Positions 9,978 through 19,008 of a DNA stretch of 64,000 bases are shown piece after piece. The stretch is from Halalkalicoccus paucihalophilus. GTDB taxonomy: Archaea; Halobacteriota; Halobacteria; Halobacteriales; Halalkalicoccaceae. Every line of letters begins with the position of its first letter. Position 1 is the first letter of the stretch. The position numbers and the translations under genes were made by a program. The notes under the pieces are model-generated. The model searched no databases and was not told where the DNA came from. It saw nothing but the letters and a program-made list of their open reading frames with translations. Where the stretch lies: NCBI RefSeq assembly GCF_001593955.1, contig NZ_LTAZ01000007.1, positions 90,132 through 154,131 of the forward strand. Direction: 5' to 3'.

Positions 9978-12239
9978 TTACTCGGTCGTGTGCGTTCGGT
10001 CGGTGCCGAACGGCTCGTAGGTCTCCCCGCCGCCGTCGTAGAACTTCCCGAAGAACTCGACGTACTCCAGACGGACTGCCTGCAGGCCGGCGCTCGTGAC
10101 ACCCAATACGAGCACGAACAGGTGGCCGACGACGAGAATGAGGATGCCCGCCAGGATGCCGCCGATGCCCGAGTGGAACAGACCGCCGAACATGACCTCG
10201 GTGACTTCGTGTCCGTGGTAGGTCCCCTGTTCGAGGTAGTAACTCGGGGCGTGACCGGTCCCGAAGTGCCACTCGGCCTCCTCGCCCTCACCGACCACGA
10301 AGACGCCGAAGACGAGCAGGTTGACGACGAAGGCCATTCCGGCTTTCGCCAACAGGACCGCGGCGATCCGGGTGTACGAGAGGACGTTGACCAAGACGTT
10401 CAGGAACTCGACGCCCTCGACGGGGTCTGCCCGCACCAGGAGGACGAGGCCGGCGAAGAACGCCACTAGGCCCACGAAGCCGACTACCGTCGGGAAGCCG
10501 GCAAAGCCAAGCGGGAACGGGTTGCCGGCGAAGACGCTCTCTGGGCCGTACAGCAGACTGGGTGCGGCGCCGAAGGGAGGTGTGCCGGCGAAGATCCACG
10601 ACCAGACGCCGAAGAGCATCAGCAGCCACGAGCCGCTCTCACCGAGTGCATCACCGAAGCCGTGGCTCTGGTAGTTCTCGACGAAGTCCAGGACCCACCC
10701 GATCGCCAAGTGGAGCATGCCGATCAGGAGGCTCAGGACGAGCCAGCCCAACGCCCAGTTGCCGTGGTAGGGCTGGAGTCCCTTGTGGATGGGCGCGGAG
10801 CCGCCCCAGAGCACGTCGGCGATGATATGGAAGCCGAATATCTCACCGTAGAGGATACCGAAAACGAAGGTGAAGATACCGGCCCAGATGCCGATACCGC
10901 CCAGACTGCGGAGCATGTCGCTGTCGAAGCCCCGATAGAGCCCGTAACCCATCGCCATGTAAAGGATGCCGTAGCCGACGTCCCCGATCATGAACCCGAA
11001 GAACGCGGGGAACGTCAGAAAGAGGAAGATCGTCGGGTCGAACTCGGAGTACTTGGGACGGTTGATGATGCTGACCAGCGACTCGAACGGCTTCGCGTAG
11101 CCGGGGTTGTCCTGGATGACCGGCGGCTCGTCGCCGTGCATGCTCGACTCGCTCGCGGTCCGGCCGCCATCGGGGCGGGGCTCACCGCCGTCCGAGCGGA
11201 CTTCGCGAGCGCCATCGCCGTCGGCGGCGGTCGCGGGCTGGCGCTCTGTGTCGCCCGTATCGCCGGGTTCCTCGTCGTGGGCGTGACCGTGCCCGGACGC
11301 GACGTCGTCGTAATCGACCCGTTCGAGCTCCTCGCACTCGACGTGCTCGCCGACCTCGGCGTCGAGGGCGGTTTCGAGTTCGCCGTAGCGGTCGGTCGGG
11401 ACCCAGCCCTCCGCGATAAAGGAGCGGTCCGTCGTCGCAAACGAGAGGGGCACCTCGGCCTTCTCGACGTCGATCGAGAGCTGTTCTTCGACCGCGAGCA
11501 GGAAGCCCGCGACGTCGAGTTTTAGCTCCTCGATCTCGCCGTCGAGGTCCGAGAGCTTCGAGTCGATCTCCCCCTTCCTGCGTTCGAGGTCGGCGGTGTA
11601 CTCCTCGGGGCTCGTTTCGGCGTCGGGAACCGAATACGGCGTGACCTCGACGCCGACGAGCGCGTCGTCCAGAACGTCCTCGTGGCCCGCCTCGGGGTAG
11701 ACGAAGATCGCGACGACGCCGTCCTCGGCGAAGGTCTCGAACTCGCTGATACCCTCAGCGGTCGAAAGCGCCTCGCGGATCTCGGCCTCGTCGCCCTCGA
11801 CGACGCGGGTTTCGAGTGAGTCGTAGCCCGACAGCAGGTCGAGGTCGATCCCGAGGGTCGCGAAGGGACGAACCGACGAGAGCCGTTCGTCGATCCCGCG
11901 GCGTTCCTCCCGGAGTTCGGCCCGTCGGTCGTCGAGTTCGTTGACGCGGGCCCGGACCTCCTCGATTTCGGTGTCCATCTCCTCGTCCGTGACGATCCGG
12001 CTCGGGCCGGCGTCCTCCTCGTCGACGTCGAGGATGCTCTCGATCGCACGCACCGTCACCAGCGTCTCGGAGATGCCCTCGGCTTCGGGGGACGGATTGC
12101 CGGGTCGAAACCCCTCCCACCGGTCGTCGTAATCGACCATGTGGACGAGGTTGAGCCCGTGGACGGTCTCGATGACGTCGTCCATCACCCGCTTTGCGCC
12201 CGTCACCGAGACCTTGCTCATCCGCTCAGGTCTGAGCAT
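9978..12239 (-). CDS. atpI: A1AO ATP synthase subunit I (membrane stator a subunit)
   Basis: A 753-residue protein with a large cytoplasmic N-terminal half (about residues 1-390, coiled-coil rich) that binds the peripheral stalks. Its C-terminal half has seven to eight membrane helices forming the ion half-channels. The conserved arginine expected to face the proteolipid glutamate is in NVLSYTRIAAV near residue 620. Residues about 316-371 form a low-complexity His/Asp/Gly/Ser-rich loop just before the membrane part, which looks like a lineage-specific insertion. The start overlaps the stop of atpH by 14 bases. It is the second gene of the operon. Confidence 0.96.
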   Translation of the reverse strand: MLRPERMSKVSVTGAKRVMDDVIETVHGLNLVHMVDYDDRWEGFRPGNPSPEAEGISETLVTVRAIESILDVDEEDAGPSRIVTDEEMDTEIEEVRARVNELDDRRAELREERRGIDERLSSVRPFATLGIDLDLLSGYDSLETRVVEGDEAEIREALSTAEGISEFETFAEDGVVAIFVYPEAGHEDVLDDALVGVEVTPYSVPDAETSPEEYTADLERRKGEIDSKLSDLDGEIEELKLDVAGFLLAVEEQLSIDVEKAEVPLSFATTDRSFIAEGWVPTDRYGELETALDAEVGEHVECEELERVDYDDVASGHGHAHDEEPGDTGDTERQPATAADGDGAREVRSDGGEPRPDGGRTASESSMHGDEPPVIQDNPGYAKPFESLVSIINRPKYSEFDPTIFLFLTFPAFFGFMIGDVGYGILYMAMGYGLYRGFDSDMLRSLGGIGIWAGIFTFVFGILYGEIFGFHIIADVLWGGSAPIHKGLQPYHGNWALGWLVLSLLIGMLHLAIGWVLDFVENYQSHGFGDALGESGSWLLMLFGVWSWIFAGTPPFGAAPSLLYGPESVFAGNPFPLGFAGFPTVVGFVGLVAFFAGLVLLVRADPVEGVEFLNVLVNVLSYTRIAAVLLAKAGMAFVVNLLVFGVFVVGEGEEAEWHFGTGHAPSYYLEQGTYHGHEVTEVMFGGLFHSGIGGILAGILILVVGHLFVLVLGVTSAGLQAVRLEYVEFFGKFYDGGGETYEPFGTDRTHTTE

Positions 12240-12558
12240 GCACCGCCTCCTCGAACCGGGACACGACGTACTCGACGACCTCGTCTTTGCGCCCCGCGGA
12301 ACGCGATTCGAGGGCCTCGCGTTCCTCGTCGCCCCGGGCGAGGATCTCCTCTCGCTCGGCGTCGATCTCCTCGCGGGCCTCTTCGAGGCGTGTTTCGGCG
12401 AGATCGTTCGCCTCCTCGCGCGCCTCCTCGCGGATGTCCTCCGCTCGGGCGCGGGCCTCGGCGATGCGCTCCTCGCGCTCGCGTTCGGCCTCGGCGACGA
12501 TCTCGTCGGCCTCCGCTTCGGCCTCTTTGATCCGGTCTAAAACCTCTGGCCTCGGCAT
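12226..12558 (-). CDS. atpH: A1AO ATP synthase subunit H (peripheral stalk)
   Basis: A 110-residue, almost wholly helical protein. Residues 10-90 are a continuous Glu/Arg/Ala-rich heptad region that should pair with the N-terminal helix of subunit E in the stator. The ATG at 12558 (MPRPEVLDRIKEAE) is chosen because it lies just downstream of a good TATA box. The open frame that continues upstream has a different composition. It is the promoter-proximal gene of the ATP synthase operon. Confidence 0.93.
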   Translation of the reverse strand: MPRPEVLDRIKEAEAEADEIVAEAEREREERIAEARARAEDIREEAREEANDLAETRLEEAREEIDAEREEILARGDEEREALESRSAGRKDEVVEYVVSRFEEAVHAQT

Positions 12559-12589
12559 ACTGTAATCAGGAGGTAGGTTGCATGACGGG

Positions 12590-12597
12590 CTATAAGG
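12590..12597 (-). promoter_or_regulatory. Promoter (TATA box) of the atpHIKECFAB operon
   Basis: CCTTATAG on the minus strand lies 32-39 bases upstream of the atpH ATG. The expected transcript start near 12567 leaves a leader of only about 9 bases, typical of haloarchaeal near-leaderless mRNAs. Confidence 0.6.
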
Positions 12598-12623
12598 GAG
12601 TTGCGAAAAGAGAGCCCAGAGGC

Positions 12624-13472
12624 TCAGTACGTCAGCGTATACCCGCCATCGAACAGCAGGTCCCCGCCGTCGAGGAATCGACCGTGCTTCGAGAGCCCGA
12701 AGGCGAAGACGTTCGCCACCTCGACGGGGTCCATCAGCTCCGTGACCCGTGCCTCCCCGAGCATCACGTCCTCGACGACTTCCCGCTCCGTGATCCCGCG
12801 GTTCTCTGCGGTGTCGGCGATCTGGTTCACCACGAGCGGCGTCTTCACGTAGGCGGTGCTCAGCGAGAAGGCGCGCACGTCGCCCTCGCCCTCGGCGGCG
12901 ATCGACTGGGTCAGCCCCCGAAGCCCGAACTTCGCGACGTTGTACGCGACCTTGTCCCGGGTGACGTAATGACCGTGGATCGAACACATGTTCGCGACCG
13001 CGCCGCCGCCGGCCTCGCGCATGTGTGGTAGACAGAGCTTCGAGAGCACCATCGGCGCACGAAGCATCAGCCGGTGCATCAGGTCGTACTTCTCCAGTGG
13101 GAACTCCTCCATCGGCGCGACGTGCTGAATGCCGGCGATGTTCGCGAGATATCGAACAGTACCCTCCTCGCTTGCGGCCTCGACGATCGCCTCCAAGGCG
13201 GTGTCGTCTGTCAGGTCTCCGGGCGTCGTCACGATCCGCCCGTCGAGGTCGAGGTCGGCGTGACGGTCCGTGGTCTCGTCGAGCCCGTCCTCGTCGACGT
13301 CAGTCGCACAGACGGTCAGCCCGTTGTGTGCGAGCACGAGCGCGGTCGTCCGCCCGATCCCCGAGGCCGCGCCGGTGACGATGGCGACGTTCTCGGTCGA
13401 GAAGCGCTCGTCGGGAACCGTGAGGACCTGCTCGCGGGCGAGTCGTGGTGGTTCGATGTCGTCGGTTGCCAT
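12624..13472 (-). CDS. SDR-family NAD(P)-dependent oxidoreductase
   Basis: A 282-residue classical short-chain dehydrogenase. The dinucleotide-binding motif TGAASGIG is near residue 35, followed by NIAG, the catalytic serine region MCSIHGHY, and the YNVAK active-site Tyr/Lys pair near residue 180. The overall pattern resembles 3-hydroxybutyrate dehydrogenase-like SDRs, but the substrate cannot be assigned. About 25 extra N-terminal residues precede the Rossmann fold. It is transcribed divergently from the methyltransferase at 13562 and convergently to the ATP synthase block only in the sense of sharing its strand; no operon link is seen. Confidence 0.88.
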   Translation of the reverse strand: MATDDIEPPRLAREQVLTVPDERFSTENVAIVTGAASGIGRTTALVLAHNGLTVCATDVDEDGLDETTDRHADLDLDGRIVTTPGDLTDDTALEAIVEAASEEGTVRYLANIAGIQHVAPMEEFPLEKYDLMHRLMLRAPMVLSKLCLPHMREAGGGAVANMCSIHGHYVTRDKVAYNVAKFGLRGLTQSIAAEGEGDVRAFSLSTAYVKTPLVVNQIADTAENRGITEREVVEDVMLGEARVTELMDPVEVANVFAFGLSKHGRFLDGGDLLFDGGYTLTY

Positions 13473-13561
13473 ATCCGAGCATCGCCGCCCCGGTCCGTGT
13501 GTATTTCGGTGGTCGCGTCGAAGAGAGGGGATTAAATGAACACGAACCCAACACGCCGCCG

Positions 13562-14182
13562 ATGGGAGTCCTCGAAAACAAGGCGCGGGCGCGGCTGTTC
13601 TACAAGTACCTCTCGAAGGTCTACGACCGGGTCAACCCCTTCATCTGGAACGAGGCGATGCGCGGACAGGCTCTCTCGATGCTCGACATCGACGAGACGG
13701 ATCGGGTCCTCGACGTGGGCTGTGGCACCGGCTTCGCCACCGAGGGACTGCTCCAACAGAGCGATGACGTCCACGGCCTCGATCAGAGCCCTCACCAGCT
13801 CGAGAAGGCGTGGGCGAAGCTCGGCAAGCACGACCCCGTGAAGTTCTATCTGGGCGACGCCGAACGCCTCCCCTTCGCCGACGACAGCTTCGACGTCGTC
13901 TGGTCGTCGGGTTCGATCGAGTACTGGCCCGACCCCGTCGCCACTCTCGCGGAGATCCGCCGGGTGACGAAACCGGGCGGGCAGGTGCTCGTCGTCGGTC
14001 CGAACTACCCGAAAACGGGAATCATGCAGAAGGTCGCCGATTCGATCATGCTGTTTTACGACGCCGAGGAGGCAGACCGGATGTTCACCGAGGCCGGCTT
14101 CGAGGAGGTCGAACACCGACTGATGGGGCCCTCCTACGACCCCGACATCGCGATCACGTCGGTCGCGCGCGTTACCGAGTGA
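13562..14182 (+). CDS. Class I SAM-dependent methyltransferase (MPBQ/UbiE-like)
   Basis: A 206-residue methyltransferase with the SAM-binding motif VLDVGCGTGFAT (about residue 48), a second acidic position in VHGLDQSP and the motif LPFADDSFDVVWSSGSIEYW. The N-terminus (LFYKYLSKVYDRVNPF) resembles quinone-ring methyltransferases such as MPBQ/MSBQ or UbiE types, so a role in menaquinone modification is possible but not shown. The ATG at 13562 is preferred over the upstream open frame because it matches the family start and follows a TATA-like GATTAAATG by about 30 bases. Confidence 0.85.
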   Translation: MGVLENKARARLFYKYLSKVYDRVNPFIWNEAMRGQALSMLDIDETDRVLDVGCGTGFATEGLLQQSDDVHGLDQSPHQLEKAWAKLGKHDPVKFYLGDAERLPFADDSFDVVWSSGSIEYWPDPVATLAEIRRVTKPGGQVLVVGPNYPKTGIMQKVADSIMLFYDAEEADRMFTEAGFEEVEHRLMGPSYDPDIAITSVARVTE

Positions 14183-14205
14183 GGTCGAGGAGTCGAGTTA
14201 CCGGG

Positions 14206-14670
14206 TTAGGAGGCGGTCGTCTCGACGGTCGCGATCGGCAGGTCGTCCTCGTAGATACGGATCACGACGCTGCTTCCGGGATCGGGGTGGGGGCCGTTCG
14301 TCGTCTTGGCGATTGTCAGACTCGCCGACTCCCCGCGGGTCCACTCCGGATCAGTCCCGGCGTTGAAGGGGCCACTCGGGAACCCAGTGAACCCACTTTG
14401 AGAGTACGCCGGCACCGCCGGCTGCGTTTCGAGGGGCTCGCCGTCGACTTCGACGACGAGCGAGAGGTCACGAACGTCGAGCGGGCCGCCCCGATCGAGG
14501 GTGAGCGTGATCCCGTTCTCCTCGGCGTCGACCGCGCCGCTGACGACGACCGCCGACGCCGGATCGGAGGGTTCGTAGGCGAGCGCCATCGCGCCGACGG
14601 TCGCGCTCAGAAGCACCGCACAGGCGACGAGGAGGACGACGCCGATCACCGGGGAAATCGCTCGGGCCAC
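14206..14670 (-). CDS. Archaeal type IV pilin-like protein
   Basis: A 154-residue protein whose N-terminus RAISPVIGVVLLVACAVLL is the archaeal type IV pilin/DUF1628 signature. A short positively charged segment is followed by a hydrophobic helix that would be cut by prepilin peptidase and serve in filament assembly. The rest is a beta-rich acidic extracellular domain containing Gly/Ser/Thr runs. It is 23 bases from the stop of the secreted-protein gene upstream and is probably cotranscribed with it. Whether it is a major pilin or a minor surface protein cannot be told. Confidence 0.85.
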   Translation of the reverse strand: MARAISPVIGVVLLVACAVLLSATVGAMALAYEPSDPASAVVVSGAVDAEENGITLTLDRGGPLDVRDLSLVVEVDGEPLETQPAVPAYSQSGFTGFPSGPFNAGTDPEWTRGESASLTIAKTTNGPHPDPGSSVVIRIYEDDLPIATVETTAS

Positions 14671-14693
14671 ACCCCTGTTGGATCCCTGATGGG

Positions 14694-15932
14694 TTATGAA
14701 CCTTCGGCGGCGCGGACGGTCCCCTGGCTCGCGGTCTCCTCGTCGACGGTGAACTCGACCTCGTCCCCACCGACGGTCGCCGTGACCGTCATCGAACCGC
14801 GCGGGGCGACGAACCAGACCGGGCCGTCGTCGGTCGTTCCGACGGTACGGTCGTTGATCGTGACCTCGCCCGAGAGCGCCGCACCGGTCTCGGCGTCGGC
14901 GAGCGTCACCTTCGCCGGTCCGCCCGGAACGGTCCCGCTGACCGTGGTCGTGATGCCATCCGTGGTGTTGGTCTCGACGACCCGGGTGTCGAGTTGGTCG
15001 AGGCGCAGCATCTTGAACTCCCGATAGACGTCACCGGTCCTGGTATCGAGGAACACCGTCAGCGAGCCCTCGCTGTAGGTTCCGGTTCCCCGATGGGTGT
15101 TGTAACCGACCTCGCTGTAGCTCCAGCGGGCCTCCGGGAATATCGAGGGGTAGAGCTCCGCGATCCGATCCTCGGACTGGCCGAGGCTCGAGTACTGCGG
15201 TTCCGCGTCGAGGTCGCGCCGGTCCATCCGGTGGGCTTCGCGATAGAAACGGTCGCCGTCGATCATTGCGAGAACGACGCCCTCGCCGCCGGTCTCGACG
15301 TGGACGCGCGCCGGGTCGGCCTCGCCGTGGACCATCCCCGCGACCCGCTCGCGGACCGGCCCCTGCATCGTGTGCGTCTCGGTCTCCATCGCCTCCAGTT
15401 CCGAGTCGAGCGAGACGCCGGGGGTGTCAGCCGTCTGTTCTTCGAGCGTCGTCACCGACGCCTCGAGGACGGCGGCGTTCGCGTGGACCTCCGCGAGCGT
15501 GGCGAGCAGTTCGCGCTCGGAGCTGTTGCCCTCGTAATAGGCCGTGTAGGCGGTCCGTTCGCGCTCGCGGAGCCGGGCGACCGCCTCCAAGAGTCGATCG
15601 GCCTCCTCGCGGATGATCGCCCGCCGTTCGGCGTCCGAGCCGGCCTGTTCCATGCGCGCATCGAACCGGTGGTTGGCGTAGCGCGCCTCCAGCCGGTTGG
15701 AGTCCTCGCTGAGGGCCGCCCCGAGGTCGACGCCGACGTAGCCCGTACCGCTTGCGGCCGGCCCCTCGGAGAGTTCGAGCCAGTCGATCGCTGCGGCGTC
15801 GACGGCGGCCTGTGAGCCCGTCGATCGGTCGAGTCCGGTCCCGACGGCCGGGGCGAGCGCACTGGAAACGGCGACGGCGGGCAGCGAACAGACGAGGAGG
15901 GCTGCGAGGATCACCGGGAGCAGCCGGGTCAT
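14694..15932 (-). CDS. Secreted or membrane-anchored haloarchaeal protein of unknown function
   Basis: A 412-residue protein with a Sec-type signal peptide (LLPVILAALLVCSLPAVAVSS). It has a mainly helical Glu/Arg-rich region (residues about 60-180), a mixed region around PEARWSYSEVGYN, and a C-terminal beta-sandwich-like module (GGPAKVTLADAETGAALSGE) resembling carboxypeptidase-regulatory or Ig-like repeats. I do not recognise the family with certainty; DUF7096/DUF7094 come to mind. It is divergently oriented to the membrane-anchored regulator at 16079, so the shared intergenic region could carry both promoters, and it is followed by a pilin-like gene. Confidence 0.8.
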   Translation of the reverse strand: MTRLLPVILAALLVCSLPAVAVSSALAPAVGTGLDRSTGSQAAVDAAAIDWLELSEGPAASGTGYVGVDLGAALSEDSNRLEARYANHRFDARMEQAGSDAERRAIIREEADRLLEAVARLRERERTAYTAYYEGNSSERELLATLAEVHANAAVLEASVTTLEEQTADTPGVSLDSELEAMETETHTMQGPVRERVAGMVHGEADPARVHVETGGEGVVLAMIDGDRFYREAHRMDRRDLDAEPQYSSLGQSEDRIAELYPSIFPEARWSYSEVGYNTHRGTGTYSEGSLTVFLDTRTGDVYREFKMLRLDQLDTRVVETNTTDGITTTVSGTVPGGPAKVTLADAETGAALSGEVTINDRTVGTTDDGPVWFVAPRGSMTVTATVGGDEVEFTVDEETASQGTVRAAEGS

Positions 15933-16078
15933 AGTGAATCTACATCACACGTCTAGTACAAAAACTGTTCGACATGGACTAATGCTATACTGTATGAAAT
16001 TATCGGTGAACGAGATCGTTATATGGTCGTTTATTTAGCATGGAAAGCATTTTCTCCCCCCGGGGACCACGCTACTGT

Positions 16079-17176
16079 ATGCGGACGTCCGTCGCCGTCG
16101 TTTTCGGCCTCTGTCTGGTGGCTGCCATCGGGGGCCTCGCCCTCGGTGCGGAGCCGGCGGCGGGCCAGTCCTCCGGGATCGCATCAGATGTCGACAACAC
16201 CTCCCAGACCATCGAGATCCGACTCGAGGAGGACGGCGACGCGAACGTCTCGGTCTACAAGCAGTTCTCGCTCGAAACCGAGGAGGACCGGGCCACGTTC
16301 GAGCGTCTCGCCGGGGAGTTCGAGAACGGCGAGGCGAGCGGCGAGCTCTCGGTCGACGTCTTCGAGCGGCTCGCGATCGCCGCCGAGGACGAGACGGGTC
16401 GCGAGATGGCGATCGAACGCGTCGATCGGGAGGCCGAATCGACCTCGAGCACGGGAACCCTGCGTCTGAGCTTCACCTGGAGCGGGTTCGCCGACGCCAC
16501 CGACGGGACCCTCGAGGTCGGCGACGTCTTCACCATCGACGGCGAGACGTGGCTTCCCTCGCTGTCGGCAGACCAGCGGCTGGTGATCCAAGCGCCGGAG
16601 GACTACGCCGTCGAGAACGCGGACCCGCGCGCGGCCATCGAGGACGGGACGATCGTCTGGGAGGGACTCCAGCAGTTCGAGCCCGGGCAGCCGACGACGA
16701 CGCTCGTCCCGAGCAATCGGACGGGCGAAGGGTTTTCGCTGCTGACGGTCGGGTTCGGTCTCGGCCTCGTGGGTGCGATCGTCCTGCTGATCTACTTCCT
16801 CTCACGACGACGCGACGACACCCCGCTCGTACCGACGGCGATCGGCGGCGATCGGGGGTGGGCGACGATACTCACTCCCGCTTCCGATCGCTCGAGCAGC
16901 GAGCCTCCCGCCGTGTCGCCCGACCCCGATCCGACGGACTCCGAGGACGGACCCGACCCGTTTGCCGGCGTCGACGAGGACCTGTTGTCGGACGAGGAGC
17001 GGGTTCTCCGGCTCCTCGGGGCGAACGACGGCCGAATGAAGCAGGCAACGATCGTCGTCGAGACCGACTGGTCGAACGCGAAGGTCTCACAACTCCTCTC
17101 GTCGATGGAAGAAGACGGCGAGATCGAGAAACTACGGATCGGACGGGAGAACCTCATCACCCTCGCCGAGGAGTAG
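16079..17176 (+). CDS. Membrane-anchored winged-helix regulator (extracellular sensor domain)
   Basis: A 365-residue protein with an N-terminal signal sequence (residues 1-25, VVFGLCLVAAIGGLALG). An extracytoplasmic beta-rich domain to about residue 220 is followed by one membrane helix (LLTVGFGLGLVGAIVLLIYFL), a polar linker and a C-terminal winged helix (RVLRLLGANDGRMKQATIV...SQLLSSMEEDGEIEKL). The topology suggests a one-component sensor that reads the outside and binds DNA inside. The same C-terminal domain recurs in the protein at 47917-48489. An upstream ATG (16040) is in frame, but ATG 16079 sits directly before the signal peptide. Haloarchaeal DUF7345/DUF7343 proteins have this architecture, from memory. 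Confidence 0.82.
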   Translation: MRTSVAVVFGLCLVAAIGGLALGAEPAAGQSSGIASDVDNTSQTIEIRLEEDGDANVSVYKQFSLETEEDRATFERLAGEFENGEASGELSVDVFERLAIAAEDETGREMAIERVDREAESTSSTGTLRLSFTWSGFADATDGTLEVGDVFTIDGETWLPSLSADQRLVIQAPEDYAVENADPRAAIEDGTIVWEGLQQFEPGQPTTTLVPSNRTGEGFSLLTVGFGLGLVGAIVLLIYFLSRRRDDTPLVPTAIGGDRGWATILTPASDRSSSEPPAVSPDPDPTDSEDGPDPFAGVDEDLLSDEERVLRLLGANDGRMKQATIVVETDWSNAKVSQLLSSMEEDGEIEKLRIGRENLITLAEE

Positions 17177-17216
17177 TTCCGAAAACGTTTACCAAGGCGA
17201 TGCGGAATGGTCGTTG

Positions 17217-17993
17217 ATGAAGGTTCTCGTGACCGTCGCGGAGGTGGGAACCGTCGAGGACGACTTCGAAATCGACGGCGCTGCCATCGACGAACGGTAC
17301 CTCGAATACGACCTCAACGAGTGGGACGACTACGCCGTCGAGGAGGCCGTTCAGCTCGAAGAGGAGGGCCTCGCAGACGAGGTCGTCACGGTGACGATCG
17401 GTCCCGAACGCTCCGAGGAGACGATCCGAATGGCGCTCGCGAAGGGAGCCGACCGCGCGATCCGCGTCTGGGACAGCTCCTTCGAAGGGCTGCTCGACGT
17501 GGCCGCCAAAACGGAGATCCTGCGGGCGGTCGTCGCCGAGGAGGAGCCCGACCTGATCCTCGGCGGGGTCCAGACCGGCGACGCCATGTTCGGTGCGACC
17601 GGCGTCTCGCTCGCCGCGGCCATCGACTACCCGTGGGCCGCCGTCGTCAACGATCTGGAGTTCGACGGCGAGACCGCGAGCGTCCACCGCGAACTCGAAG
17701 GCGGCGTCGAGGAGCTCACGGACGTCGAGACGCCCGCCGTTCTGACCATCCAAACCGGGATCAACGAGCCGCGCTACGCGAGCCTCAGAGGGATCCGACA
17801 GGCCCAGAGCAAGGAGATCGCCGTCCAGACGCTCGCCGATCTGGGTCTCGACGGCCTCGACAGCGACCTCCGGCTCACGGAGATGTACGAGCCGGAGGTC
17901 GAAAGCGACGCGACGGTCTTCGAGGGGAACGCCGAGGACACCGCCGTCCAGCTCGCGGGCGTCCTCCGCGAGAAGGGGGTGGGCGCACAATGA
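17217..17993 (+). CDS. etfB: Electron transfer flavoprotein beta subunit
   Basis: A 258-residue ETF beta subunit (FixA type). It begins MKVLVTVAEVGTVEDDFEID and contains the adenine-nucleotide binding region typical of the family (LILGGVQTGDAMFGATG and ALAKGADRAIRVWDS). With EtfA it carries electrons from acyl-CoA or other dehydrogenases to the membrane quinone pool. An in-frame TTG one codon upstream is unlikely to be used. Its stop overlaps a 21-codon mini-ORF that links it to etfA, so the two subunits are made from one transcript. Confidence 0.93.
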   Translation: MKVLVTVAEVGTVEDDFEIDGAAIDERYLEYDLNEWDDYAVEEAVQLEEEGLADEVVTVTIGPERSEETIRMALAKGADRAIRVWDSSFEGLLDVAAKTEILRAVVAEEEPDLILGGVQTGDAMFGATGVSLAAAIDYPWAAVVNDLEFDGETASVHRELEGGVEELTDVETPAVLTIQTGINEPRYASLRGIRQAQSKEIAVQTLADLGLDGLDSDLRLTEMYEPEVESDATVFEGNAEDTAVQLAGVLREKGVGAQ

Positions 17994-18055
17994 CGACCGG
18001 TGTGCGCTCGATGCGTACCGACGGCATCGTTCTCACGAAGGGTGAGAGCCGATGA
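17990..18055 (+). CDS. 21-codon mini-ORF linking etfB and etfA
   Basis: ATG at 17990 overlaps the etfB stop (ATGA), and its own stop overlaps the etfA ATG at 18052 (ATGA). The encoded peptide starts MTTGVRSMRTDG and ends TKGESR. It could simply hand ribosomes from etfB to etfA. No family is recognised, and a non-functional spacer is equally possible. Confidence 0.4.
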   Translation: MTTGVRSMRTDGIVLTKGESR

Positions 18056-19008
18056 CGGGCGTTCTGGCGATCGCCGAACACCGCCGCGGCGAACTGCGCG
18101 ACGTGAGCTACGAGCTGATCGGTGCGGGCCGCGAACTCGCCGACGACCTCGACGAGGAACTCCACGTCGCGGTCATCAGCGGGCAGGTCGAGGAGTTCGC
18201 CCGCTCGCTCTCGAAGGAGGGCGTCGACGTCGTCCATACGGTACCCGACGGCGCGGAGTTCAACCACGACGTCTACACGCAGGTCACGGAACAACTCGCC
18301 GACGAACTCGACCCGTCGGTCGTGTTGATGCCCAACTCGGTCAACGGCCTCGATTACGGGCCCGCAGTCGCCGCCAGGCTCGGTCGGCCGCTGGTGACCG
18401 ACGTGGTCGATGCGTCCTTCGAGGACGGGTTCGTCGCGACCCGCGAGATGTACGGTTCGAAAGTCGAGACGACCGTCGAGGTCGACGCCGAGCGGGTCGC
18501 GGTGATGATCCGCGGCGGCGAGTGGCCCGGCGCGACCGGCAACGGCGACACCGAGGTCAGGGAGTTCGAGGCCGATATCGACGAGTCGGCGGTCCGGACG
18601 ACGGTCACGGGCTTCGAGGAGGTCGGCGGCGGTGACGTCGATATCAGCGACGCCGAGGTGCTCGTCAGCGTCGGGCGGGGCATCGGGGAGGAGGAGAACA
18701 TCGAGCTGATCGAGGAGCTCGCGGAGGCGCTCGATGCGACCCTGTCGTCCTCGCGGCCCATCGTCGACAACGAGTGGCTGCCCAAGAACAGGCAGGTCGG
18801 CCAGTCGGGCAAGACCGTCACGCCCGAGGTCTACATCGCGATCGGCATCTCAGGGGCGGTCCAGCACGTCGCCGGGATGAAAGGCTCGGAGACGATCGTC
18901 GCGATCAACACCGACCCGAACGCGCCGATCTTCGACATCGCGGACTACGGCATCGTCGACGACCTCTTCGACGTGGTGCCGGCGCTGATCGACGAGTTCG
19001 AGGGCTAG
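18052..19008 (+). CDS. etfA: Electron transfer flavoprotein alpha subunit
   Basis: A 318-residue ETF alpha subunit (FixB type). The C-terminal FAD-binding domain is unmistakable: [12 protein letters not shown], then [29 protein letters not shown] and the final [18 protein letters not shown]. The N-terminal domain begins [18 protein letters not shown]. It partners with EtfB upstream to shuttle electrons from flavin dehydrogenases. It ends three bases before the convergent DUF2071 gene. Confidence 0.95.
   Translation: MTGVLAIAEHRRGELRDVSYELIGAGRELADDLDEELHVAVISGQVEEFARSLSKEGVDVVHTVPDGAEFNHDVYTQVTEQLADELDPSVVLMPNSVNGLDYGPAVAARLGRPLVTDVVDASFEDGFVATREMYGSKVETTVEVDAERVAVMIRGGEWPGATGNGDTEVREFEADIDESAVRTTVTGFEEVGGGDVDISDAEVLVSVGRGIGEEENIELIEELAEALDATLSSSRPIVDNEWLPKNRQVGQSGKTVTPEVYIAIGISGAVQHVAGMKGSETIVAINTDPNAPIFDIADYGIVDDLFDVVPALIDEFEG

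Noticed and set aside
9563..10291. 242-codon version of the atpK frame
   Set aside because: The N-terminal 154 codons overlap atpI and are low-complexity; the 88-codon form is the normal proteolipid length.
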